A DNA stretch of 64,000 nucleotides, taken from NCBI GenBank assembly GCA_024752435.1, contig CP103035.1, forward strand, positions 992,001 to 1,056,000, in the 5' to 3' direction. Below, piece after piece: positions 35,791 to 47,600 of this stretch. The first letter of the stretch is position 1. Every line of letters begins with the position of its first letter. The notes under the pieces were generated by a model that ran no database searches, was not told the DNA's origin, and saw only the letters and a list, made by a program, of their open reading frames with translations. The position numbers and the translations under genes were made by a program. Source of the DNA: Allantophomopsis cytisporea (taxonomy: Eukaryota; Ascomycota; Leotiomycetes; Phacidiales; Phacidiaceae).

Positions 35791-35836
35791 ACCAAGGTCA
35801 CAACCAAGGTCACAACCAAGGTCACAACCAAGGTCA
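35791..35836. repeat. 12-bp minisatellite, nearly four copies
   Basis: The unit ACCAAGGTCACA is repeated three times, with a fourth partial copy. All copies are identical where they overlap, so the expansion is recent. Confidence 0.92.
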
Positions 35837-35957
35837 GAGGCAGAAAAGAACTAGGTACTTGGACCAGGCAGGCTTTTGCACTGCGGCAGTTGTTTTGTTT
35901 TCCCAAGAGCATAGCATCGTTATCAAGCCTTATTCATCTTATCCGGCAATATTTCCT

Positions 35958-35998
35958 GAAGAAATGAAGGAATGAAGAAATGAAGAAATGAAGAAAAG
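35958..35998. repeat. GAAATGAA-type purine-rich repeat
   Basis: About five imperfect copies of an eight-base purine-rich unit. Confidence 0.8.
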
Positions 35999-36827
35999 GC
36001 TAAGGTATTCTCCGTTTGCTCCGAGTTGGAAAACGCCGTGGACAAGGAATCTATGGCTGTGGCTTTTTCTCTCTGTCGAAGAGGCGGTCGTGGCAGCTAG
36101 GGGGAGGGGGGAATGAAAGTTCGGCATGCTGATATCAGAATTATTGATAACTCTGCACTCTGCACTGTTCTGCAGACAGCGGGAAGGGGAAGGACGTTGC
36201 GATTGACAGGCACACCTTAGCCCCTGCAAGACGCTAAAGCATGCATCCTTTCGAAAATAGGCGCTTTCGGGAAAGCCATAGATTAGCGTTCCCTACCAGC
36301 AGGCCCCCCATGCCAACTCCCTGGACCCTGTTAGTGTTTATGTCGAGCTAAGACCATCGGAGGCTAGTGAGCGGACGTTAATAAAGTGACTTTGCCCAAA
36401 TTAGGAAGTATTTATCCCATAATGTGCTTCGGGGTGCTGAGAGTCAATTATGGTGATACCAGGATTCCACTGTACAGGATCACAAGCTACCCGGTACGGC
36501 GTGCATACAATGAAAGTGGGTAAGGACACCTTACCCTTTGAGATATAGCGCTAAAGCATGGATGTGAAGGTCGAGCTCGCATCGGCGACAAGGTTGCATA
36601 TCTGCCTACTATGGAAGAGAGTCGCCGGGATGCCCCACAAATGATCGTCGTTGGCCGATATTGCTTGATGGACAGACACACACTCCACGGGCACGCTCGT
36701 TGTTCAGGCACTGGGAGAGAGGCTGCCTCCACGACCGTTCCTGAATTGAAGAGGAACGAACGCTGACACCGTGATGCGTTCATGCCATGTCCACATTTTA
36801 TATCACGGCACCATCGCTTTCATCGCC

Positions 36828-36854
36828 GTCATCATCATCATCATCATCATCATT
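36828..36854. repeat. ATC trinucleotide microsatellite
   Basis: Nine uninterrupted copies of a TCA/ATC unit in non-coding DNA. Confidence 0.92.
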
Positions 36855-37092
36855 TATGTCCAAGGTGCGGATCTATGCAGCCGATCACGAGAAATGACTG
36901 GGTATATTGAACAACATCAAAGTTAACAAAAAAAAGCACTTCGTATGTGCAATATATTGATGCATATAGTTTCTGCATAGAAGCAAGAGTAGAGAAGGCT
37001 TCGTATAAGGTAGTCCAATGTACCTACATCGAATATGTATTCTCCCTGCTCGATGACCAGACTTGGCTGTCGTGTCAGGTGAGCTTAATCGT

Positions 37093-37210
37093 AACATGTG
37101 TGTACATGTGTGTACATGTACGTACCTGTATGGCCACAGTAGTAAGAAGATGGACGTACTGTACATACATCACAAGTACATGTACATGTATATGTACATG
37201 TACATGTAAC
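37093..37210. repeat. TGTACA-rich palindromic tract
   Basis: Many overlapping copies of TGTACA and TACATGTA, self-complementary on both strands, in two blocks (37093-37120 and 37160-37208). A similar tract lies at 44586-44652, in the spacer on the other side of the GT2 gene. Confidence 0.85.
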
Positions 37211-39308
37211 TGCCCCTACACGGCCTGCATATCTATGGGACCTACACCAAAGCACCTACCTACCTGTGCGTAAACTCCGTACATAACGCATTGTAAGGTA
37301 ATGTAATAAATACATACATGCCATGTACCAACCCGTCGAAGCTTATCACGCACGCAGATCTATGTATGTACCAAGTATGTACATACATGCGCACCCAATG
37401 CTCAGATACTATGTAGTCAACGTAGTCGAGCATCTGAGCGCTCACAACAACAAAATCTCGATAACCAAGACCTTCACCACACTCCCTCTCATCACCGAGC
37501 GGTTATCCAGTGGTTGTATCGAAGCAGAAATATCCGGGCAAATCTCATTTCCACTCACATCCAAATCCGACTTCCTTCAGTATAATGGGACGGAGTAAAT
37601 CCAGGTTCACGCTCAATTCGACCCGAACCATCTCCATTCCAAGACTACTCCCCGAACCCCAATCTCCAGATTCAAATCTTCATCATCATACCAGGTACTT
37701 CGTAAATTGGTTCAAGGGCCCGCCTTGTTCGCTACTAGGCAGATATGTTACCGAGCACTGCACGTGGGAGAAGCCCTGGTGATCGGCGAGGTAAATGGAG
37801 ACGGTGATGATGTAGGGATAAAACATATGCCTTATACATATATCTTTATCAGTATACACGCGTACAAACCGAATAACATATTTACGGCGCGTGAATAAAG
37901 TCCGAAGGGAAAGAAAGCGAAGGCAGATTTGTACTCTCCATTCAGCATGTAGAACGTAAGGACAACATCGTGCCATGTCTATCTGGTGAATATCAAATTA
38001 CACTGTGGGGGCATATCCCGATTCAAGCTTATACCGTAACCTATGTAGCCAATACATCCATCATCGCCATCTGCCGCGCCATACCCCATATCCACATCCA
38101 TCCCCAAAGCCGACGACCAAGTCCCACCAGCCAAACACACATCGCAGGACCTCCCATGATTTCCCACCAAAAAAGTCCCCCAATAGCCCCAGCATACCGT
38201 CCGCCAACGCCAACTTCCTCACTGCCCTCCTCCCCACATAATTTCGCGTCCCCATTGCCCAACAGTCTCATCCGGGCCTCCTCCGCCGCCCACCCAGTAG
38301 ACACCGCCGGCATCGCGCAACGCGCATGTTTCACGGCCCTTAAGATCGGGTGTTAAGCAGAGAGAAGGCCGAGATTGGCGTAATGCGCGTGGAGAGGGCC
38401 CTCAGCCGAGGTAGCAAGGCCAGGCCGGGCCAGCCAGATAGGCATGATAAGCTTACTTAGCGAGTATGCGCATCGATGGAGGTGAGAGGCGAGGACGCGA
38501 CGGTTTAGGAAGCTTGTAGTATCTGATGCTGCGTGTAGGGACTGGATGGAAGGTTGATGGAGGGGTGGGTATGAGATGGAGGTTCTAGAAGGATTGATGC
38601 GGGGATGTTTGGTGCGTTCTTGGCGCGTTGTGGGTTGATGGTGGTGGAATCTGTTTAGCCAGTGAGTTGCTGAGATCTTGGCGCGGAAACGAAACAGAAC
38701 GGATGGGAAGAAGAGAATGAAACGGGACGTTGGTAGTTTTTCCTGTAGCACAGATTATGGAGTGGCCAAGACGGTGTTTTATCATTATCCAAAGTGCGTG
38801 ATGAGGTCGTACACAGTAATGTACATCTCACTCGCTACTCTACTCATCCGACCAGTAGAGTGAACCAGCACGTAGCTATCACTCAACTTCACACAAGCTT
38901 TCCATACGCACGACATCCCGACATCACAATTGCAAAACATCGCAAGAATGGGAAAATCGCATATGTTCTGCGTAGTTCATATAAAATCTACCAGGTAAAG
39001 AAAACCAAGATCAACCCGGTTCCACCCAGCATTCTAAGTAAGGTTGTGTGACCCAAATCACCCATTCTCAAAAGCCCAAGGGTCGTTCTCATCTAAACAT
39101 TACTCCGTTCGACCCAATTCAAACCCATCATATACAAGCCCCGCCAAACCAGCCAAGGTAATCCGTAGACACACCGAATCCCGAAATACCAAAGGTAGCA
39201 ATAAAAGAACGTAGCTACGGGGATCAATAAAAGTAAATGCGCGTAAATGACAGGATCATGAAGAATAATAGACATGTGGTATATATTTTGGTGGGAATGT
39301 CGGGGGGT

Positions 39309-40882
39309 CTAGCTTCTAGCAGTGGGGTTCCACGAGGAGTAGCGGATGACCTGGCGCGCATGGCCGTAGATACCGATGGTAGCCATGAAGATGAGGTAAA
39401 GAGGATAGAAAACAGAGAAGAAGATGAGCATGCGGAGGGAGATAAATTCCGATTTGACACGGTAAGTGACCCACAGCGTACCGAGGAGGCAAACAATACT
39501 ATGAGCGCGATCAGCATTTGTTTCTTGTAAGGTCGAGAACGTAGAGATATCACATACCTGATAATAAAGAACCATTCAGACACCGGGAACCGGAAGAAAA
39601 TGAACTTAGCAAATGCTATAGGGCTCTTTGGGAAATCGACAAGCACGAACGAGAAGACAAGGCATGTGTACTGCGTAACGAGATAGTAAGAGAACTCTCT
39701 GACAAGCAGTAAGGATGCAAGACCAAAACGGACGGTGAAATCTCGAGAGCCCTCAGCAGGTTTGTTGAAAGAGAGAGAAGCGTGCTTGAAGGAGGCCTGA
39801 ACCCAGCCCTGCGCCCATCGCAGTCTCTGCTTCCAGAAAGCCGGGAATGTGGTAGGAGCCAGCTCGTAGGAAACAACGTTGAGATCGTGCACAACCTTTG
39901 CACCTCGCGATACAGATCGCAGCGCAGAGTCAATATCCTCGGTCAACATGCTGCCATCCATCTTCATCTCTCGCAGCAGTGAGGCACGCCAGTAACCGTT
40001 TGAACCGGCGAAAAGTCCGAAGCCCCACATTGCTGCACGTCCCGGATGAGATACTGCATAAATCTTGTCAAATTCGACGGCAATGAGTGCGGTAAGCCAG
40101 TTGGTTGATGCGTTGAAGACTACGCAGCGTCCTTGTACAATATCGACTTTCTCATCTTGCATAAAATTCTCGACGGCCCAACGGGGTCCGTGTGGATGTG
40201 GATAGTGATCACAGTCGTAAATGGCAATGATATCGGCGCCGGTATTGAGTGTGAAATAGTAGTTCAAGTTATCGGCCTTGGAAGTGGAATTTGGGACCTT
40301 GATAACGCGTAGTTGAGGGTGCTTAGCTGTCATTTCCCAGAGTTGGGTCTCAAGAGGCTCAATTGGCTTGGGAGTGTTGTAAAGAACGTTGATTCTGATC
40401 TTGTCGATTGGGTATACAATCTTCTCAAGAGCGTAATTGACACGGTCAACAATGATATCTTTTTCGTTGGGTAGGTAGGCGACAATGAGAAGATCGAGGA
40501 TCTTTAGTTTGTCGTCTGGAGTTGGGAACACCCAATCTTTCAACATGGCTTTCGTGACGGCCTTACGGGCTTCCCTGCATGGTGCAATGCTCATGATAGC
40601 TTCGAGGACGGTGGAGCCGGCAATGTAGAAATTTGTAACCATGTAGATATACCAGAAGACGATGATGAATTCCTCTGAGCAGATAACGTATAGACAGATC
40701 GAGAAGACGAAGTAGGAGGTTACCAAAGTGAACGGAGTCCAGTCTGAGACGAAAGCTGCGAACCTTTTCGAGAAGCTTGGCTTCTGTGGGGTTTGTGCTT
40801 CCTCATCCAGAGTTGATGCTGAGCTCGAAGGAAGACCTTCGATGGTGATGATAGCATCTTTGCTTTCTTCTGGAATACCCAT
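39309..40882 (-). CDS. Family 2 glycosyltransferase, processive (ZtGT2-like)
   Basis: Two exons: 40882-39558 and 39498-39309, intron 59 nt (GTATGT, TGCTGAT, CATAG); 504 aa from MGIPEESK. A hydrophobic pair of helices at about 50-95 precedes the catalytic domain. Key residues are the D-C-D of IYDCDHYPHP (223-225), TED at 314-316 and QRLRW at 352-356, the Q/RxxRW mark of processive beta-glycosyltransferases such as hyaluronan, chitin or cellulose synthases. Further membrane segments lie at the C-terminus, with the second exon giving IVCLLGTLWVTYRVKSEF. It matches the general type of the conserved fungal GT2 shown in Zymoseptoria tritici to be needed for hyphal growth on solid surfaces; identity of the polymer is unknown. 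It should act at the plasma membrane on a nucleotide sugar. Confidence 0.88.
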
Positions 40883-43800
40883 CTTGACAGAGCTTGAGGA
40901 CAAAGGACAGCTCAAGTGCAGAAGGACTGGTGTAGGAGGAGGGGAAGATGGAAGTGACAGTGGGGGAGAGCGTGGGAATGAAAAAGAACGACTTCAACTT
41001 TTTTCTTTTGAGATAGAGAAAACGGAAGATTTGAACTTATGTTAAGACTGATTGACCTTGTCTGTGCCCACGGTGCCACAGAGCCCATAGCTACTGTTTG
41101 TTACCTACAGCTTGCACATGCAAACCCCGGTCCAAAAAGTTTCCTCAGTTATTCTCTTCCCCATTGCATGGGGAGGGAGTGTGGGTGTATTGGGATTTGC
41201 CTCTGTCCAACAAATTGCGTCTGTTAATCTGACTGCCCATCTCGACAGTATCTGCAGTCCCGACCAGCAATAGGATTGCAACCCAGATGGGCAAGATTGG
41301 CAAAACAAACTATCATATCTAGGAGTAAATAAATTCAACAAGCTGAAGCAGATGCATACTGCAAGCTTTCTGCAAGGAAGCGCTTGGTGGGTAAGGTACG
41401 AAGTAGTTGCATCGACCAGGTCGTGACATGGAGTTGATGCATGATGTCTGGGGTGTGCACTAGGGGCTCTTTTGACATCAACATGGATCCCCTGTCCTTG
41501 TTGACGGAGACGTTTACAGGGACAGGGGTCCTGGAGGATAAGAGTTCCTGAAGTTACCTAATTGAGTACTAGCGGCCCTTCAACCTGACTTGCTGCTACC
41601 ATTGCCCGAATCGACAAGTGGCTTTTGTCTTGCATACGTCTTGAGGTCCTCTTCATAACGCGGTCCATAGAAGAACTGTAGCGATGTATGGGTGTGTGCA
41701 GCACAATTTTGTCAACTTTTCCGGGACAGTAAGGTCATTAGAGGTGTTGCGGATGCTCGTCCCGAATAATCCATCTCTATGCTCTAGTATCTCTGTTATC
41801 TCCAGCTTTCTTGCTGCCATACCACTTGGTACGGTATGAGATGACCATGCTGGATAACCCGATGAACTAGGAATATCTGGATGATTCACCGTTGGGACAC
41901 TTATCAATCATCTCAAAGGTGAGTTATCAACATTCTTTGCAGAAGGATAAGCATTGATTGGCTTCTTGGAGGACAAAGCCCTACCCAGACCCTTTCTCTA
42001 ATCGTTGGATCCCGTTCGATTATCTGGTCAATCTGTGTTCTCAATCTCTGTGCTATCAGTATCCATCCGTTGATTCTCCTGGTAAGATAGGATGGCACGG
42101 AGCTCACAGATGGGGAAGATACGCGAAGCCTCACGTTCCTCGCTTTCACAACCAGTCAGTATGATGTAGATAGTACATCAGTCGGCGTGGCGAATGTCGC
42201 GTGGACTAGGGCCTTGAGAGCATGGAAAAGGAGGACGTTGTGAAAGTTTCAACTGCGGAAAGCATCGAATGTAATGGATGGCTGGCGGTATGCCATCGCG
42301 CAGAGTTTCTGTTGTCATGTAGTTCGTAGCTTAAAAAAAGATAAGTGTACAGTACAGTCAGTAAATTGTACTGCATGTGCGTTGTTATCGTTGTACTGAG
42401 TGCATTCTGCACAGCTACAGGTGATGTCTCAGCTCTTTTCTCCGCGCTGGAGAAAGATAGGGTCTGGGGAGACGGAGTACATGTGCTCGCTCCGTTGTCC
42501 GTCTATTACGGGTGGTGAACACAACAAACACCTCACGAGATGTTTAGAGATACTTGGAAATAGCGGTCACTGAAATCGTATTCTGCATTTGAAAAGCCAA
42601 GAATCTCTCGATGTAAGCAAGGTTATCTGGAGGAACGTATGTATGTGTCTCCTTTCTTCGTGTTTCTGGCTCTATGGGGTTGGGCTTGGGGTTGGCAATG
42701 GTCATTTGGCCAGATCTCTGCGTGTTCGATGGCATGATTCGATATCTGTTCACTCAGTGAAGTGGTATGACCCGACTTATCGGAACAACAACAACACTAT
42801 GTTTGGAGTACATGAGGTAATGGATGAATGTACTCTACATAGAATTGAAGTACCTTACTTTATGTACTGCAATTGATGTGAAGCAACGCGAGTTTCTCAG
42901 ATATTCTACGAGACCATTGAGGCACAATGGAGTGGGAGTTGATGGATGAATGGACAGATCTGCCAGCACATATCATATCCAGTAATGCATCACTACATGA
43001 GTGAGCTGATCGTATTGTCGTGTTAAACTATCACAGCTCCTCATGAAATAGATAGATCTATTCTCTTCTCCCACCGCTTCGCTCGCCCGCATTGATTTCG
43101 TACTTATGGAGTACACACATGCGTAGTACGGACTTAGACATCTCATGGTCGGTCAGGAGAGGGGGCTTGATGAGGGCGTCCATGTGGGATATGAGAAATG
43201 AGAACCATTGCCAATAAGGTCGACATATCTAGCATCCTCAACCTTGAGTATGAGTCTCGGAAGAGAATCGACAATTGCAGAGTGACGACGAAATCATCAA
43301 CTTGGTAGATGTCGAAGCGCTAGTTGCTGCTGTAAGATGTCTCTGTCTAGTAATGTGTGAGGCAACGCTAAGAGGAAGCCATCAAGTATGTGGTAGATAA
43401 CATACTCTACGGCAATGGATGATAGAGTAGAAATGATGCTAAAAGATATGTAAGTGAATGACGGACTTGAATAGGTGCAAAGAGGCATCATCAGGAGCCT
43501 CACCGGCTCCGGCACTTCTCGTCTATGCCAACTGCTTGGCGCTTCTGCTCTAACAAAGCTTATTGTCAATGAAACTTGATAAATGAGAGCTAAAGAGAAA
43601 CAAGGAGATAAAATAAAGATAAAACAAAAACCAGGAAAAGACTTGCAATAAAAACTGCGCGGCAACAAACATCTATTGAATTCTGACTTTGATACTAGTA
43701 AACTAGAGTATATCCACATTTACTAAATTACCGCCGCATTCCAACAAACAAAATAAGACAGCTCAAGGATCAACGCTGAACACTAACTCAAAACACCTTA

Positions 43801-44585
43801 ACACTTCAACCTCACTCTTATCACCAACACCAACACCTGTCGACGATGTCACTATACCACCTCAACACTATTCATATCCAGTATTAAAAGCCATCAGAGA
43901 AAGACCTAAAAAGACACTGAGTCAGTTTGACCATACTTCATCCTCGTTTCAGTGCCGCAGCTCACTACGGGAATCCGGAACTGATAGGCATTCTTGTGTA
44001 TCTAAGATGCGAGTTATACATTTACACATGTAGTTTACAGCCTCACCGCTACAACATACCTAGCTCCTAAACTCATGATATGAGCTAACTAGATTGCAAG
44101 CCTGGAATCAGATGTATTAATCATCATATTATTGAGCACACATATCTCATACCAAAAACATCAACGTTGGAATCCAACCTCGCCGGGAAGGTTTCCGTCT
44201 ATCGAAGGCTTATTGTTAGTCGTCATAACGAATCTCGAGCTGATGGAAACTAGTCGTTGTTCTTTGACGCTTTGACAAGATGATCATCATCGTTGTTGCT
44301 ACGGAGGTAAACATCAATATTTCGGAATCCCACACTAGAGCATTGCGATGAGAACAAGGGTGCGGGCGATGTAACGCTGAGGTGAATAAGCATGACGAAT
44401 AAGGCGTATGTCAGAACCACGTCGTATCTTACAGCAAAGTATGGCTGACAACGTTGAATCGCGAACTTGTAGCTTGTGATTTCTCGAAGGAGATAAGATA
44501 TCAGATTCATTATTGTATTGTGTGAAGGGAGAGATAATGCTGTGGCACGTGGGGTACTTGTGATTATGTGTGGTTTATGTAAGGC

Positions 44586-44652
44586 ATGTACTTCATTCAC
44601 ATGTACTGTAGATGTGTACGTACATGCGTACATGATACATGTACGCGGTACA
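44586..44652. repeat. Second TGTACA/ACATGTAC-rich tract
   Basis: Overlapping copies of ACATGTAC, GTACGTAC and TACATG motifs, like the tract at 37093-37210. Confidence 0.75.
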
Positions 44653-47600
44653 TCACTCAACTGGCGCACAGATAGTACACAGATACATCACCACGTCAGC
44701 TATCACCGCGCCGCGCAATGCACTCTGAATAATCACTTATGAATAATTCCAACAAGATACGCAATCTTTTACTATTTCGAAAACCCCTGGAGTATTGCCT
44801 TTGTCATGTCCCAACGCACGGTGAGGTGACATCGGGAGATTCAGTCAGTACCAAATATTATTCGCATGTACCATATACACATCAAGCTTCGTGATTTGGT
44901 ACTTGGGCATATCAACGATCTGATTTTCAATCCCGGAGCATGAACTACATACGAAATTGTGGTAGCGAAGACAGCAGACGGACGTACAGCATGGAATATC
45001 TATTTGTGTCTGATTCGTGATGGATGGTGTACAAAGTGACTTGAAGTGAAGTCAAAGTCTCAGCTTGAAAGTGTGGTTTGAGATCGGATGTCCTCCGTGA
45101 CGCTATAATGGCGATACAATTTATTATACTTTCGTCTTCGGGGTCGAGTAAGGCTGGAGCTGCGGTGTGTAGGTCGTTTTATGTATCTATATATGTACAT
45201 ACGAGTCAGGTCGATCTGTGAGGGAGTGAGCTGTACAATTTTTTCTTTTTCATACAAGGTGAGAGTCTCTGAGATACTTCGTATACATATGTACGAGAAT
45301 GTTGATATGTATGGCGCGTCGCCAATGTCCATCGTCATTCTACAGAGTAGCATTCACCTCAATTCACTCTGCCCTATCAATCTATTACCATGCTCACCGA
45401 GATTTCAAGATTTCTATCAAGAGTTCACAACCTTACCTTACCAAGGATACCTGAGCACTTGCAGAAAACACTTTAGAGATGGGCTTCACCGTGCATCAAT
45501 GTCGACAAGTCCTCCCGATCTCGTATTAATCTACCCATAGATCCATCAGGACCCTATCTTTCCCCAGGACCACAAACCGGCCCGTCGGACCAACTTCGAT
45601 ATATTGGAAGTATATAGTGACGGCAGTTCGTCGACTGCGCGGTGACACCATCTATCGAGTGTGTATTCATATACAGTGCATTCATGGTGTATTTACATCC
45701 TCGCATACTACGCACGAACCTGGCTGTCCATCAGCTGTGGAAATAGAGTGCAACACACTTCACAATACATTCATTCCGTAGCTCGTGCTCTTCCTCGTGC
45801 TTGGCTGCACGCCAGCGTTACACATCCCAATATCACGGAGAAATCACCCGTGCCGCCCGCACCCTCCCATCCCGTCGCCGAAAATTACTCTTCATAAAAA
45901 CCAATTGGCGGACAAAATCCCTATCCTCTGTATTCGCTGTCCCGCATAATATTCACCTCCATTTCTTTTTACGGATTATTTTCCATTGCCTTTTCCAGCC
46001 AACGGAAGTCGGGATGCTCATGGAGATGGCGATTGGGGAACGTGGGATAAATTGGGCCTTCATCTACCTATCAGGCACAATCCCGTATCAGACCATGCGT
46101 ACAGCGGCTGCACCATCTGCATAATTTTCAATCTGTATTTTGCATATACGGACTTGAATGGCGCTGACGAAGTCATAGACATATGAATGGCCACCACCAC
46201 CACCATAGTCATAACAATCAGTCTGCACGAGATGCGAATTGTGCACAGTATAATAGAGCCTACCCCCTTGCACGGATTGTGCAGAAGAGGACCCTGCCAG
46301 GTGTACAAAGTACCAGATCCTTCCGCCTTACGGACTCAGGATCTGAACAGTACACTTCACGTTTTGGGGTTAGTCTTCAGAGCTCAGTTCCTTGATTTCT
46401 ATAATCGGATTCCTCGGACATCGACTTGGAGTGCGGGCGGTGCGTGGTCGTCAAGACCAATCGGCGCACAGCGTCTGCATACGGAAGGCAATGAATGCTC
46501 AAGAACACTTCCAAGCTCCATCTCCATCTCCATCTCCGGACTGTGTATGCACTCATCATCCCTAGGAACACAAGAAGCGAGGGCGAAAAAAAAAGCAAAG
46601 AATTTTGCAGAGACAAAAAGCCACAGCGGATATCAAGTACAGAGACTTCTCCCAACCAAGGCCGATGGGGATACCTCTCGGGCGCATGTGGATATCTGGT
46701 GGTACGTATGCCCATGGGCAGAGGATCCATCTGTGCAAGTAACCGTTTACTCACTACAGAACTGCTGCTGTTCTGGACCGTGGTGCCTTGGTTGTCCCTG
46801 TGAGTCGCACCTGGGCCTGTCTGTCTACTTTGCGTGACCTTTGTGCTCTGCGAACAGTGCGTGGCTCCGTAGACTTTACATAAGAGAAAGTGTGAGACAT
46901 GACTTGAACGTTGTTGTCGATGGAATGATGAATGGTAGTGGCGGACCATCCCACCACGACTCTACCACATGGCAATTATCGGACACGATGGAGATGGGGC
47001 CGCCGTTCGCACTAAATTCTGGCCTAAATTTTCATTGTGCCTGGTCAGTATGTAGTAGTGAGTGGAGTGGAGACTCCAGAATGCACAGTCCTGGTGGTCC
47101 GCTCCCCCATTGACCGCAGCCGAGCGACGACTAATGAATAAGGTCAAATATACGCCATATAAAAAACGCATTCCAATCATCTCAATCTGAAGTATGTACA
47201 TACGAATACTCAAGTGGGACCACCGTCTCAATCGTCCCTCATGTGGCGTACGAGATATTATCTCCAGATCGTTTTTGGGTTCTGGACAATCTCTGGCAAT
47301 ATATCTCATCTCCAAATTGAGATGCAGCATAGCCCGTAAGTTCATGATCGGTATTGTTGCGTGTGTTGCCTGGTCAGTATGCGCTCTACGCGCTATGAAC
47401 GCTGGCAAGAGCGTCAGTTCAGTACCTATTAACTCGACTGGCCTTTGACGCTGTACGAGTCAATTATACACCCCACGGCTGCTACTCTCCCGTGTGTATG
47501 TATGTATGTATATGCGGGCGCTCGAGAGAAGTCTGTTCATTATTATGGTTGCTATTATTATTATTATCATCATTATTTCAGCATGCAGAGAAGACGTTTC

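Larger units (their letters stand above)
34917..39308. other. 4.4 kb non-coding spacer between acyltransferase and GT2 genes
   Basis: It includes the acyltransferase promoter (CT/GA-rich stretches at 34920-35250) and several simple repeats listed separately. Open stretches at 38041-38751 (minus strand, GC-richer) reach 132 codons but have no recognised domain. Confidence 0.5.

Noticed and set aside
43297..43719. Minus-strand frame of 140 codons with hydrophobic stretches
   Set aside because: No credible signal peptide or conserved motif; hydrophobicity follows from T-rich DNA.
46187..46949. Overlapping frames of 216 (plus) and 190 (minus) codons
   Set aside because: They overlap on opposite strands, have no domain or signal peptide, and include low-complexity translation; probably chance.
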